In this document: positions 45,294-55,351 of the stretch, piece by piece | Numbering within the stretch: position 1 is the first letter of the stretch | Layout: each line of letters opens with the position of its first letter | Origin: Planctomycetota bacterium | GTDB taxonomy: Bacteria > Planctomycetota > Phycisphaerae > UBA1845 | Direction of reading: 5' to 3' | Assembly (NCBI GenBank): GCA_016208685.1 | Contig: JACQXM010000032.1 | Coordinates: forward strand, 20,928-84,927 | Length of the DNA stretch: 64,000 nt | Program-made: the position numbers and the translations under genes | Notes under the pieces: model-generated | The model's input: the letters and a program-made list of their open reading frames with translations, nothing else | Databases searched by the model: none | Told to the model about the DNA's origin: nothing

Positions 45294-46733
45294 CTACGGG
45301 CAGGCTTCGCCGAGGAAGAACCCGCCGCCGAGGGCGTCGCACTCCGCCGGCCCGCCGGTACCCACGCAACGATCTTCCAGAGCGTTCAGATCATAATAGT
45401 CACACGACCCGACGCAGCTATCGACATGGTAATACATGTCGCCCTCCAGCTCGTCGCATTGGCGCGTGTCGGCGGCTGTGCACCCCGATTCATACACACA
45501 GATTCCGGCGCAGACGGACTCATGGAAAAACGCGGCGCCTTCATTGCGGAGGCATTCCGATTCGGAATCCTCGTAGCAGTATGCGCCGTCCCCCTCGCCG
45601 ACGTAGCACGCTCCCGGGCACTCTTCGTTGCGGACGAAGAAATGGAAGTTAGACAGGGCGCGACACTCATTGTCCGTTGCCGTCCGGCAGTCACAACAGG
45701 CGTCGCCAAGGCTGGTCTGGTAAAGCGTGTAGCATGCTCCGGGATCGCAAGGTGCGTCCAGGCAGCTCTCTCCCTCGTCAAACTTGCCGCCGATCAGATC
45801 GCAAACCGTGCCGTTCGTATCCAGGCAGTCGATGCTCGTGCAGCACGCCCCGGCCTCCGGACATTGAACATCACCGCATGAGAGCCCTTCAAAGAAGAAC
45901 CCGCCGTCATCGGAGCAGGACTTGGCGTCGGCGGGCAGACACTGGGACCTGCCGGCGGCGTAGCGACAGCAGGAGCCCTGGTTCGGCGTGGCGCAGTCGG
46001 CCTCACAAGCCAGGGTGCAGAGGGCGCATTCGCGCTCCTGAAGCTGCTGCTCTTCGCGTGCGTCCTGCCATTGATCTCGCGCCAGTTCAAACGCCTGCCG
46101 ATACTCGGACTGCACCTCCTCCGGCTCTTGAGAGGCCTGAAGCGACGTCAATCCAAGCCGGTAGACGACCTGCGCCAGCTTGGCGAGGTTGGACCGCAGA
46201 CCGTCCAGATGTTCCTCGACGCCGGGCAGGTCGGCCTGCAACCGGCTGCCGAGCTTGGCGATCTGAGCCCGGCGTGCCGTGGTCTGGGATGCATCCGCTA
46301 CTCCGGCAGCAACCGCACCAGGGTTAGTCGACACCCACTCCCGCAAATCCGTCAAATCGGTACCGAGCTCCTGTTCGATAAAGGCGAAAGCCTCCAGCAG
46401 GGCCTCGTCTTCGAAGCCCACGGTGATCGAAAACTCGGTGGTGGTACCGTCGTTTTCGAACGTGACGTCGGCGCTGGAACCCTCGGCCGACCACGCCAGA
46501 CGCAGTTGCCGTCCGCCCCGGGTGATTGTGGTGACCAGCCCCCGCTCGTCGACCACCGTCTCGAACGGCGCTGATGCGCCATCACCGGTCGTTTCTTCGT
46601 CGCCCCCGATGCGGTTTTCACCGGTCGCCACGTCGCGTGTGCCGCCCCCCGTGTTGCAGGCGGCAGTGCACAGACCGACCCCCGCCAAAGCCAGAACCAC
46701 CGACCCATGTTCCCAAGAAAATCGCTTTTGCAC
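45294..46733 (-). CDS. Cys-rich lipoprotein with repeated 'GGxFF.GESC' motif
   Basis: The 479-aa protein has a signal peptide and lipobox 'LCTAAC' early on, then a mainly helical region with a coiled-coil stretch. A Cys-rich C-terminal half of about seven repeats follows ('CSDDGGFFFEGLSC', 'CDLIGGKFDEGESC', 'CDALGGGFFLGEAC'). An in-frame ATG lies 15 bp upstream (46748), but an AGGAGGGGG Shine-Dalgarno overlaps it and points to the GTG at 46733. Function unknown. It faces the FG-GAP/dockerin gene convergently. Confidence 0.75.
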   Translation of the reverse strand: MQKRFSWEHGSVVLALAGVGLCTAACNTGGGTRDVATGENRIGGDEETTGDGASAPFETVVDERGLVTTITRGGRQLRLAWSAEGSSADVTFENDGTTTEFSITVGFEDEALLEAFAFIEQELGTDLTDLREWVSTNPGAVAAGVADASQTTARRAQIAKLGSRLQADLPGVEEHLDGLRSNLAKLAQVVYRLGLTSLQASQEPEEVQSEYRQAFELARDQWQDAREEQQLQERECALCTLACEADCATPNQGSCCRYAAGRSQCLPADAKSCSDDGGFFFEGLSCGDVQCPEAGACCTSIDCLDTNGTVCDLIGGKFDEGESCLDAPCDPGACYTLYQTSLGDACCDCRTATDNECRALSNFHFFVRNEECPGACYVGEGDGAYCYEDSESECLRNEGAAFFHESVCAGICVYESGCTAADTRQCDELEGDMYYHVDSCVGSCDYYDLNALEDRCVGTGGPAECDALGGGFFLGEACP

Positions 46734-46859
46734 TTGCCCCCTCCTCATGCGTGCGTCGTTGTGCTGGACCTGGCCATCGTTTCAACCCACTACGCATTGC
46801 AGCCGGCTCTACCCTACGGCGGCATTGGCGAAGGCCGAAAGCCCGCCGTTGGGGCGAAG

Positions 46860-48695
46860 TTACGGCACTTCATACGCCCCGATGTCGCACGTCGCGCCGT
46901 TCCCTGCCCCGCCCGTACCGGGTCTGGCGACACCCGCGATGTCCGTAGCCGGACAGGACCCGGGGTCGCCCGCCTCGCGCGCTGGGCTGTCGGCGCCAGG
47001 AACCATGCCGTATTCCGCTCCCGAAAGCGAGCCCGCGAGCATCGGATCGGTACACTGATCGTTGCCGCCGGAGTTCGTGAATGGGCCGCTCACACCGCAT
47101 TCCACGTTCTTGGCGTTATGAATTACGTTGAAGTCGGAGTCCAACGCCAGTGCGGGGCATCCTTCCTGATAAAACAGAAACGTGATGTCCGATGCATCAA
47201 AGTAATCCACACCTCCCAGGAAAATGTTGTTGCGGGCGACGATGGTCTCACTGCCATCGCAGGAGAATCCCTCGCGCGGGCCGCTGGCCACCAGACCGTC
47301 GCCCTGTCCGTACAGAGTGCAGTTGGTGATGGATATCCGCTCGCCGCCCGTAAGGAAGACGGCGAGCGTGTTGCCCAGTGCGCGACAATGGTCCACCCAG
47401 TAGGTGAAGGGCTGGTCCTCGAAATAGGCACAGTTACCTACCATCACGCTGTTGGTGATTTCGGCCTGGCCGGCGGTCTTGATCTGGTTGCCGGCATTGC
47501 CCTCGGCGCGCACGCGGTCGAGCACAATACTGCCGCCCAGCGTGTGATACAGAAGGTCCAGGCCGTCCGAGGTGTTGTGCAGGAACGCCGAATCCTCGAT
47601 GATCCAATCAGCGCCGGTTTCCGCGATCCCCACTCCGTCTCCATAGCCCCCCGCCTCCTGCCCCCAGCAACCGGTCGGCACGCCGCCCGGGTAGGTCTCG
47701 CCGCAGCCGTTCCACTCCACTACCCAGCGACGGAAGGTAAGCGTTCCCGAATTGGAATCGCCGTTATCGTCCCACAGATCGCCGTCCCAGCCGACGGAGC
47801 CGTTCGCGGCAATCCGCACGTTCTCGACGGTCCAGTCGGTCAATCGCCCGGCATGCACGCCGCCCGCGGCCAGGCCGTGAATGTTCAGATTACGAAGGTG
47901 CACGTTCGTCGAATCCTCCGCATACAGCCCATACTCCGCCCAGTCGCCATACGGCGGCACGTCGCGCTCGCAGGCGAGGCCGCCGGTGTGATAGGCGACG
48001 CAACCGGAGTGGTCCGTGATCTCGAGGCAGGCGAGCTCGACATTGCTTGCATCCGTGAGGTTTACGACGAACCAGGGCCGACCCGTGCCCCACAACTCCG
48101 GCGGACTGGCGCAGCCCGAATCCCAGCCCGCGCCCAGAATCCGCGTCGGGTGGTCGGCATCCACACCGCTGGGGACAGGCGGCATGTGACAGCCGTACGA
48201 TCCGGCCTCGTCGCAAGTGTCGGCGCCCGGAGCGCCGAAGCCCATCTGATAGGAGCCGGCGGCGATGATCAGCGTGTCGCCGCCCGAAATCCGCGGCGTT
48301 CCCCCTGGCGGTAGGGCGCGAAACGGGTGATCCCACGCACACGCCTGACCGGTCCCGCTTCCGGCGTAGGGCGCGTCGGCGAGCCCCGTGCATTCCTCGC
48401 TGCCGGCGCCGTCAGGCCGGATGTAATACACGGCGCCGCCGCCGGTCCCACCCCCGGTCCCGCCGCCGGCGCTACCACCTCCGCCCTCGTCGTTTGCGCC
48501 GGCGGTGCCGGCGGTTCCGTCGGATTCACCGCCCTCTGGCAACTCGCCGGAGATACCGCCGCTCGAGCCGCCGCCCCCTTCTCCGGCTTCGTCCTCGTTG
48601 CCGTCAGCCACGACACCCCCGACGCTTTGGCAACCGGGAATCCACGTGGCGGACGCCACGATCACACCAAACACCACGAACTTGAACATCGTCAC
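46860..48695 (-). CDS. Lipoprotein with right-handed parallel beta-helix
   Basis: The 611-aa product starts with a lipoprotein signal ending 'WIPGC', followed by a long Gly/Ser/Glu-rich linker (about 25-90). A parallel beta-helix comes next, with short coils such as 'NVHLRNLNIHGLAAGG', 'TVENVRIAANG' and 'ISITNCTLYGQGDGL'. It ends 'CDIGAYEVP', the usual end of planctomycete polymorphic-outer-membrane-like helices. Beta-helices often bind or cleave polysaccharide, but no catalytic residues can be assigned. GTG 48695 is favoured by AGGAGG at 6 bp; ATG 48689 is the alternative. Confidence 0.78.
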   Translation of the reverse strand: MTMFKFVVFGVIVASATWIPGCQSVGGVVADGNEDEAGEGGGGSSGGISGELPEGGESDGTAGTAGANDEGGGGSAGGGTGGGTGGGAVYYIRPDGAGSEECTGLADAPYAGSGTGQACAWDHPFRALPPGGTPRISGGDTLIIAAGSYQMGFGAPGADTCDEAGSYGCHMPPVPSGVDADHPTRILGAGWDSGCASPPELWGTGRPWFVVNLTDASNVELACLEITDHSGCVAYHTGGLACERDVPPYGDWAEYGLYAEDSTNVHLRNLNIHGLAAGGVHAGRLTDWTVENVRIAANGSVGWDGDLWDDNGDSNSGTLTFRRWVVEWNGCGETYPGGVPTGCWGQEAGGYGDGVGIAETGADWIIEDSAFLHNTSDGLDLLYHTLGGSIVLDRVRAEGNAGNQIKTAGQAEITNSVMVGNCAYFEDQPFTYWVDHCRALGNTLAVFLTGGERISITNCTLYGQGDGLVASGPREGFSCDGSETIVARNNIFLGGVDYFDASDITFLFYQEGCPALALDSDFNVIHNAKNVECGVSGPFTNSGGNDQCTDPMLAGSLSGAEYGMVPGADSPAREAGDPGSCPATDIAGVARPGTGGAGNGATCDIGAYEVP

Positions 48696-49082
48696 GACTT
48701 CCTCCTCAGGGTCCCGAGCCGCCGGCCACCGGTATTCCCGCCAAGGTCGCCTCTACGGTCTCCGTCGGGCAGCGGCCTTGCGAAACGCCTGCCACTACCT
48801 TGAATAGGTCGGTCGCTGGCGGGAATGGACGCCGCCCCCCCTTCACGGGACAAAAACTCCGCCGGGCGCGGCATGGGACGACCGGCCGGCGCTCGTCGGC
48901 ATGAACGCCGGAACGTCGGTGCAAGTGCGCGCCATCCTGTGGGAGCCGCGCCACTCGACGCCGCGCCGGTCGGTGGATCGCACCAAGCACCGGGGCGAGG
49001 CGCCGTGACCGGCAACCTCGCCCCGGGTTGAGTCGTGCAGGTCTTCGCGGCGGCGCTAAGCTCGCCGCCGCGCGTCGGGCCC
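48696..49082. other. Intergenic region between two minus-strand secreted-protein genes
   Basis: About 390 bp with no supported gene. The strong AGGAGG for the beta-helix gene lies at its left edge. No terminator hairpin with T-tract was found. Confidence 0.4.
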
Positions 49083-52000
49083 TTACCGGCAAACACCGCG
49101 CTTGCAGTTGTTGGAACAGCATTGCGAACTGGTGGTACAGGCCGCACCCGCCGGGCGGCAAGTGCATGCCGGATCCGTAGCGCACTGACCGTCGGCGCAG
49201 TCGGCCGCCCCGTCGCAATCGTCGTCCAGCCCGTTGGCGCAGGTCGAGTTCGGCACCTCACCTGCCGCCGGCGCCCCGCAATCCACGGCGCAGTTGCAGG
49301 TGCTCTCCGCACCCTCGCACAGCGTGTCGCCGCAGCAATAGGGCACGACGGGCGTCGAGGTACACGTGAACGGCGCCGTGGTGCAGCGGCTGTCGGCGCA
49401 GGTGACGGGGTTGCGTCCCGCACCGTCGCCGCAGCAGAACTGCTTGGGCGTCGGACCGGTTTGCCGGCCGTTGCAGTCGGCGGCGCAGGAGAGGCAATCC
49501 TCGCCGTCGCCCGCTTCGCAAACGCCGTTCCCGCACACCGCCCCAGTCACGCTGATGCAATCACTGGGACAGTTGTCGCAATCCTCGTTGATTTCACACG
49601 TGCCGTTGTTGTCGCACGGCGTGCAGACGTCGTTGACCTCGTCGCATCCCAGCCCCGGACACGGATCGCTGCCGGGTACGCAGGCGCCGTCTACGCAAAC
49701 CTCGGCACCGTTGCAGAACAGACCGTCGCTGCAATGCCCGTCGTTGAGGCAATCCACGCAGCGATCGCCGGCCTCGTCACAGTATTGAACCGGGCACGGG
49801 TCACCGCCCGGCTGACATTGCCCGAAGGCGTCGCAGACTTCGGCCCCGGTGCAGAACAGCCCGTCACCGCAGGCGGCGTCCGAAGTGCACGCGCACGGCG
49901 GGCACGGACCGCCGCAGTCGATGCGGTCCTCACCCTGGTTCTGAATGCCGTCCGAGCACGTCGGCGCGGCACAGGACCCCATGCCGGAAAGATCGCTCGC
50001 GAAGAAGTCGGCTGGTTGCCCGCCACCGGCGGACAGCCCCGCCAGCCCGTCAACAACCGCCACCCCCAGGAAGCTGACCACCAGCGTCCCGTCGAAACGC
50101 ATTTCGATCTGGAAAGTGTTGGTGTTAGTAGTGCCGTACTCCGGCACGGTCAGCCAGGTCACGACGGCGCGATCGGCAAGCTGCTTCCAGCTCACCGTTC
50201 CCCCGACGCCGGGGTTCAGGTCGTCGAAACACGCCGCGATGCGCGGCCGGTTGAAGTGCGCCGCCAGGGACTCGAGGTAGGTGGAATCCCCGGAGCCGAA
50301 GGTTACGTAGCCGTTGCTGCCCACGTAGAACGTGCCGTACGCGGTCCCGTAGAGCGATACGTTGGCCCCGCCGGAAAGCGTGACCGCGGCGAACGTGTCG
50401 TCCGAGAGCGTTAACGTCGTACCGCCCGAAGGGTCAACGGGAAGGGCGGCGATGGGTTCCGCACACCCGCTGTAGTAGTCAAAAGAGCCGTCGGGCTGGA
50501 AGGCGAGGCTCAGGAAGTCGAGATCGTTGTTGCTTGTGAACAGCTCCGTGAAGTAATCGGGGATGTCGGGCGTGGTGAAGTTGTAGCACGCTCCGCCGTT
50601 GTTGTTGCTGGCGGCGTTACCCGCTTCGTCCGCCGCGTCCACCGCGTAGAAGTATGTGGTGTTCTCCTGCAAGCCGCTTAAGGCCACGGAGTGCGACATC
50701 CGGTACCCCACTTCCGCCGCCGATCCGGAAAGCGCCCCGCAAGACAGCCCGAAGCGCACGGTTCCGTTCGCCGGTTCGTCAGTGGTGAACGTCACGGTCG
50801 CCGTAAACGGGCCGATCCCCGAGGCCTGCACCGCGGAGATCACCGGAGGCGCGCAATCAACCGCCGCGGTGTCAGTGACCGTCACGTTCTGCTGGCCCTG
50901 CCCGTTGTCGGCATCGACGTAGCTCGCGGTCACCGTGTCGCCGTGGGCGATCAACAGTACCCCGGCCGCGTTGCCCGTGCTGAGGGGAATCGTGCCGCGG
51001 AAGTCGGCGGTCTCCGCTCCCGTTTCAGTGAGCACGACGGTCTCACCGCCGGGCTCCGAGGTGGACGTGATCGTCACGTTCACGGTCTCCACGACGTTGG
51101 AATTGGTGTTGAGGTCGCAATCGTTGACCTGGATGGCTGCCGAGGAGCTGCAAGCGTACTTGGCGGCGTTGAGCGTGATGGTGCCCGCCGACGAACACGC
51201 CACCAGGGCCGGTGAGGCACACAGGGAGAACGGCTGCGGTCCCTGCGGAACGTCGAAGCCGTGCACCTCGACCCGCCACACGCCCGCCGCCGGGTTCTGC
51301 ACGTACACCTGTTCGATGTTGTCCACGTGGTTAGCCTGGGTGCGGACCGCCGCGACGCTGGGGTTGAACTGGTCCAGCGTCCACGGATAGTGCTGCTGCG
51401 ACGAAGGATCGAACACCCGCAGGTCGAGATCGTTAATCAGCGCCCGCCCGGTGTTGAGCGTCGCCGGGTAGTCGTCCCACGCCACCGTCACCTTCAGCTC
51501 CGGGTCGCCGGGGTTGACCAACACCAGCACCGAGTACGTCCCGCCCTGACTGACCTGGTTCTCGAGGAAGTTACCGGTGCGCATGAAGTCCACACTCTGC
51601 TGGATGCGCACGGAACCGTAGCCGAGCTGGTAATCCGGGCCAGCGTTTCCCCGGGCTGCGGCGGTGTGTGCCAGGAGGATCTTGAGCGTCGAGTTGCGGA
51701 AATCAGGGTTGCCGGGGAACTGCGCCCGGTAGTCCTGGAGCAGGAGGGACGACAGGCCGCACACCGTGGGCGAGGCCATCGAGGTGCCGCACATCGTGGT
51801 ATAGGCAGTGTCGCCGGCGGAGGAGCAGGACGTGACCCCGCCGTCGCCGCCCGCTTCGCACCCGGGGGCCGAGACGTCCGGTTTCATACGTCCGTCATCG
51901 ACCGGGCCCCAACTGCTGAAGGTGGTCATGGAGTCGTCGTTCGAGTTGAGGGCACCGACGGCGATGTGGTTCTTGGCGCCGGCGGGCGGCGCCGTGCTGT

Positions 52001-53264
52001 AGTAGTCCCCGTATCCTTCCACGTCGCAGCGGCTGCCCTGGCGCTCGTTGCCGTTCGCCCAGACGATGCGGAACGGCGCGTTGAAAAGCGGGTTGGACCC
52101 ATCGCCGCGGACGATGGTGTCGATCAGTTCCGAGGTCACGCCGTAATCGCCCTGAATGGCGCAATCAAAGCCGTTGGGCTCGGTGTTGGTGCCGATGGAG
52201 TTGTTGGAGATGTCGGCGCCGTAGGTGCTGATGGCGGTGCTATAGTCGGTCTCCATGTCGCCGGGGTTGCTGTACAGGAAGATACCGGTGCCGTCGTACT
52301 CAAACCCGTAGGAGACCAAGGACACGCCGGGAGCCATGCCTTTGTACAGGCTGTTGGCCACGCCGGCGCCGCCGATGGTGCAGGAAACGTGCGTGGCGTG
52401 CGCCGCGATGCCCGAGGCATCCCCGGTTCCGTTGACCAGCCGCCCCTGGAAGTCCGCGTGGGTGGAGCGCGCCTGGTTGGCGTCATACACGAGAACCGTC
52501 ACCCCGGAGCCGCTCAGTCCGTAGGGCGGCGCCTGCACGATATCCGCCTGAGTGATGACCCGGTTGCTGTTGTTGATTTCGCTCATCCGCGGCAATGGCC
52601 ATTCGATCCATTGCACGGCGTCCTCGTCCGCAAGAGCATCAAGGTTGGGCAGCGGAAGCTCGACCACCAGGGCGTTGATCGACTCCATCGTGTCGCGCAC
52701 TACCGCGCCGTGCCGTCGCGCCGTCGCCACGCCGTCGGCGAGCGGAACATCAGGGTGGAGCACGACGTAGACGGCCACCGAATCCACACCGGCGGCGTCC
52801 TTCCCCACCACCGCCCACTCAGGAACTACGCCGGCCGCCACCCGCGGATCAAGCTTCCATTCCCGGCGCACGCCTTCAAGGCCTTTAAGCCACGGCATGG
52901 CACCCACGGCGGCGGCGTCCACGCGCTGGGGAGAAAACGAAGCGAAGTAAGCGTGGTCGCCCAGGTAGCGATGAAGCGCAAGCCCGGCATCCTCAAGCGC
53001 CTTGCGCCGCGGCGCGTCGAGCGGCCCGGCAAACTGGACCACCAGGTGTCGCGCGCCGCCGGTTGCGGCGATCGCTCCCACGGTCGCCTCGATCTGCCGC
53101 GGCGTGCTCGCGGGAACCACGTGGGTCCCGGAGCGGAAGCGGATCTCGGCGAAAGCACTCGGCGTGCCGGCGGCCAGGATGCCCGCCACCAACAAGAAAG
53201 GCCCGCCGATAGCGAGCCCTGGACCGATCCGACGACACCGCACCCTAGCTGTCAACCCGTTCAT
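49083..53264 (-). CDS. Secreted subtilisin-like (S8) serine protease with Cys-rich C-terminal region
   Basis: The 1393-aa protein begins with a signal peptide (to about residue 39) and a propeptide-like region. An S8 catalytic domain follows, with D261 ('LVYDANQ'), H292 ('AHATHVS') and S495 ('GTSMASP'); the oxyanion Asn is in 'ANGNE'. After the protease come a P-domain-like segment, Ig-like and Fn3-like modules ('TFTTDEPANGTVRFG'), and Cys-rich repeats resembling those of the scaffold protein. Near the end are 'NGLDDDCDGAADC' and a knottin-like tail with six Cys. GGGAGGAC lies 7 bp before the ATG. It probably degrades proteins at or outside the cell surface. Confidence 0.88.
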   Translation of the reverse strand: MNGLTARVRCRRIGPGLAIGGPFLLVAGILAAGTPSAFAEIRFRSGTHVVPASTPRQIEATVGAIAATGGARHLVVQFAGPLDAPRRKALEDAGLALHRYLGDHAYFASFSPQRVDAAAVGAMPWLKGLEGVRREWKLDPRVAAGVVPEWAVVGKDAAGVDSVAVYVVLHPDVPLADGVATARRHGAVVRDTMESINALVVELPLPNLDALADEDAVQWIEWPLPRMSEINNSNRVITQADIVQAPPYGLSGSGVTVLVYDANQARSTHADFQGRLVNGTGDASGIAAHATHVSCTIGGAGVANSLYKGMAPGVSLVSYGFEYDGTGIFLYSNPGDMETDYSTAISTYGADISNNSIGTNTEPNGFDCAIQGDYGVTSELIDTIVRGDGSNPLFNAPFRIVWANGNERQGSRCDVEGYGDYYSTAPPAGAKNHIAVGALNSNDDSMTTFSSWGPVDDGRMKPDVSAPGCEAGGDGGVTSCSSAGDTAYTTMCGTSMASPTVCGLSSLLLQDYRAQFPGNPDFRNSTLKILLAHTAAARGNAGPDYQLGYGSVRIQQSVDFMRTGNFLENQVSQGGTYSVLVLVNPGDPELKVTVAWDDYPATLNTGRALINDLDLRVFDPSSQQHYPWTLDQFNPSVAAVRTQANHVDNIEQVYVQNPAAGVWRVEVHGFDVPQGPQPFSLCASPALVACSSAGTITLNAAKYACSSSAAIQVNDCDLNTNSNVVETVNVTITSTSEPGGETVVLTETGAETADFRGTIPLSTGNAAGVLLIAHGDTVTASYVDADNGQGQQNVTVTDTAAVDCAPPVISAVQASGIGPFTATVTFTTDEPANGTVRFGLSCGALSGSAAEVGYRMSHSVALSGLQENTTYFYAVDAADEAGNAASNNNGGACYNFTTPDIPDYFTELFTSNNDLDFLSLAFQPDGSFDYYSGCAEPIAALPVDPSGGTTLTLSDDTFAAVTLSGGANVSLYGTAYGTFYVGSNGYVTFGSGDSTYLESLAAHFNRPRIAACFDDLNPGVGGTVSWKQLADRAVVTWLTVPEYGTTNTNTFQIEMRFDGTLVVSFLGVAVVDGLAGLSAGGGQPADFFASDLSGMGSCAAPTCSDGIQNQGEDRIDCGGPCPPCACTSDAACGDGLFCTGAEVCDAFGQCQPGGDPCPVQYCDEAGDRCVDCLNDGHCSDGLFCNGAEVCVDGACVPGSDPCPGLGCDEVNDVCTPCDNNGTCEINEDCDNCPSDCISVTGAVCGNGVCEAGDGEDCLSCAADCNGRQTGPTPKQFCCGDGAGRNPVTCADSRCTTAPFTCTSTPVVPYCCGDTLCEGAESTCNCAVDCGAPAAGEVPNSTCANGLDDDCDGAADCADGQCATDPACTCRPAGAACTTSSQCCSNNCKRGVCR

Positions 53265-53751
53265 GATTTGTCCTCCCTTGCTCCCGACAACACGCTCGAA
53301 GGGGCCTGCGACGCCGCAGCCGGTGCGATGATACAGTAAGTGAAGTAAATCGTCAACGTCGAAGTGACGGGAGGTGAGGCTGCGTGCACGGCGCAAAACC
53401 ACCCTGCCGGCGCCTCTCCCACCGCAAGAAGGCCGTTGCCGGACTGCCCGGTGGCGCCCCGCCGCGCTGCAACGGTGCCCGCCGGCGCGTGAATTCAGGC
53501 GAGACCCTACCACTACCGCGCCGCCCGACGCAAGCCTCGCCGCAAGTGCGCCCGGCCGGCCCCTCGCTTCCAGGCCGGTAGCCTTTGACGGGTGGCCCCG
53601 CTTCAGCGGTGCGAAGCCGAACCCTTTGCGGGTCCCCATTTCGCGCCGTGCCCGCGGAGTCGTGGCCCACGCCGGCGACGCCGCGGCTTACCAGAGCCTC
53701 AAGATCGGCTATGATACCAACCGCGACGACGACCTCGACCATGCGGGTGCC

Positions 53752-53910
53752 GGGCGGGTGGCACGGTTGGGTACGCCGCTCTTGAGCAGTGGTTGTTTGC
53801 GAGCGGGAACTTGGCGGCGAGTCAGTAACCGTCCGGTCCGAGTGCTACCGTATGCCACTGCTGACAAGGCCGCGGCACACGGTTTTCGGGCCGTACGGGG
53901 CTCCTTCAGG
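53752..53910 (+). repeat. Hairpin repeat family, copy A
   Basis: This copy begins GGGCGGGTGGCACGGTTGG, contains GCTCTTGAGCAGTGG and the conserved core CTTGGCGGCGAGTCAGTAAC, and is degenerate at its right end. It lies just upstream of the FGE-domain gene, in the same orientation as copies B and C. The surrounding 53265-54015 region holds no supported gene. Confidence 0.7.
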
Positions 53911-54015
53911 CCCGGATGCACCGGTTGACCCGTATGGCTTCCGTTATTGCGCATGGCACAAGTGTTGGGGGGATTCTTGCTATTGGCTCGATTGGCGATG
54001 GGGGCTGGAGGCTGG

Positions 54016-55038
54016 ATGGTGTCAACACTAAGACGGTCGGCGCTGGGCTTCGGAGAACAGTGCAGGTATGTGATGTTGCTGCTGCTGCTTCTTGTTGGGT
54101 ACAGTTTTGCGCGCGGTGCGCCCGCGCAGGTGCCGGCTGGGTACCTTTCGGATCGCACAGGGAATCTGGTCCCATTGCCAGCCATGCGTTTAATCAAGGG
54201 TGGCCGGTTTACGATGGGTAGCCCGGTTGAAGATTGCGTGTTTTTCGATTACCATAAGGACGAACGCCCGGCGCAAGAAGTGCAGGTAGGAGATTTTTAT
54301 ATCGGGCGTTTCTGTGTTACAAATGACGAGTTCTGCGTGTTCCTCAACGATAGTATACAGGCGCACGTCTTGCTTCCTCGGGGGATCTCTCGCGTAGGCG
54401 GCGCCTACTGCCCGAGGGAGTACATGGAAAGGGCTCCTGTGAGCGGCGTCACCTGGACAATGGCGGCTTCTTATTGCGACTGGTTGTCGGAGAAGACGGG
54501 TCTGCCCTTTCGCCTGCCCACGGAAGCCGAATGGGAGTACGCGGCACGTGGCTTGGAGCTCCGAAAGTGGCCGTGGGGTAACGCGGATCCTGGCGATCCT
54601 AGGCGAGGGGTGGGTCCCGATGTGCGACCCTTCTACAGATACTACGGCTACCGCTGGTATCCGAAGGATGCGGAATGGTGGTTCGGCGCGCCGGTGGGAT
54701 CCTTCCCGCTGGGACAAACGCCACAGGGCGTGTACGACTTGTGCGGGACGTATGGTGGCGAATGGTGCAGCGATCGGTACGTGCTATTACCAGGGAAGCA
54801 GGCTACCCCGTGGCAAAGGGCCGACCGATTGCGGGTGGTGCGGGGAATTCACGTCAAAGATACGGGCGATTGTCGGCCAAGCGTGTTGACCGCCCTTGTC
54901 GGCGTTGCGTTGGGTTTGACCGAAGGGCTGAACCCCTCGCAACATGCCGGCCGAAGCTGGACCCGCGTGGGCGGGGATGAGGAGAACCCAGAGAGTGGGG
55001 GTATCGCACAAATCAGGTTGGCAATGGACGCTCATTAG
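54016..55038 (+). CDS. Exported formylglycine-generating-enzyme (FGE/SUMF1)-domain protein
   Basis: The 340-aa protein has a basic N-region and a hydrophobic core 'MLLLLLLVGYSFARG', then an FGE-sulfatase domain: 'IKGGRFTMGSP', 'FYIGRFCVTNDEFCVFLN', 'APVSGVTWTMAASYCDWLS', 'FRLPTEAEWEYAARG', 'YDLCGTYGGEWCSDRY' and 'RVVRG'. True FGE activates sulfatases, but many relatives have other roles. The expected final 'GFR' block is not seen; the last 50 residues diverge, so the end may be degenerate. ATG 54016 has GGAGG close upstream. The gene is lower in GC than its surroundings, lies between repeat copies A and B, and no sulfatase is nearby. Confidence 0.75.
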   Translation: MVSTLRRSALGFGEQCRYVMLLLLLLVGYSFARGAPAQVPAGYLSDRTGNLVPLPAMRLIKGGRFTMGSPVEDCVFFDYHKDERPAQEVQVGDFYIGRFCVTNDEFCVFLNDSIQAHVLLPRGISRVGGAYCPREYMERAPVSGVTWTMAASYCDWLSEKTGLPFRLPTEAEWEYAARGLELRKWPWGNADPGDPRRGVGPDVRPFYRYYGYRWYPKDAEWWFGAPVGSFPLGQTPQGVYDLCGTYGGEWCSDRYVLLPGKQATPWQRADRLRVVRGIHVKDTGDCRPSVLTALVGVALGLTEGLNPSQHAGRSWTRVGGDEENPESGGIAQIRLAMDAH

Positions 55039-55143
55039 TTGGTTTCGATTAGAGTAAACCAACTTGCCTCTTGGGAATAGGAGTGTTTCCCTTGCCTCCA
55101 CGGGATTGGGCGTTCTTGGAGGTTCTGATCCTCTTGGTTGCGG

Positions 55144-55325
55144 CGGGCGGCACTGCTGGCTGTGCCACTGCTCTTGAGCAGTGGTCGTTCGTGAGCGGAA
55201 ATTCGGCGGCGAGTCAGTAACCATTCGGTCCGCGTTCTTCCGTATACCACTGCTGACACAGCAGTGGCACACGGCCTTGACCGGCTGGAAAGCCGGTCCC
55301 ACAGCGCACCTGAGATCGCCCCACG
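55144..55325 (+). repeat. Hairpin repeat family, copy B
   Basis: This best-preserved copy carries three hairpins: CCACTGCTCttGAGCAGTGG (55165-55184), CCACTGCTGacaCAGCAGTGG-type, and CCGGCTggaaAGCCGG. The core GGCGGCGAGTCAGTAACC lies between the first two. It starts about 105 bp after the FGE gene stop. Confidence 0.8.
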
Positions 55326-55351
55326 GGACCGACAGGTGGTCCATCGCTTCA

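Noticed and set aside
51261..53339. 692-codon plus-strand open frame
   Set aside because: Antisense to the subtilisin-like protease, whose catalytic residues are clear; the plus frame is a GC-rich shadow.
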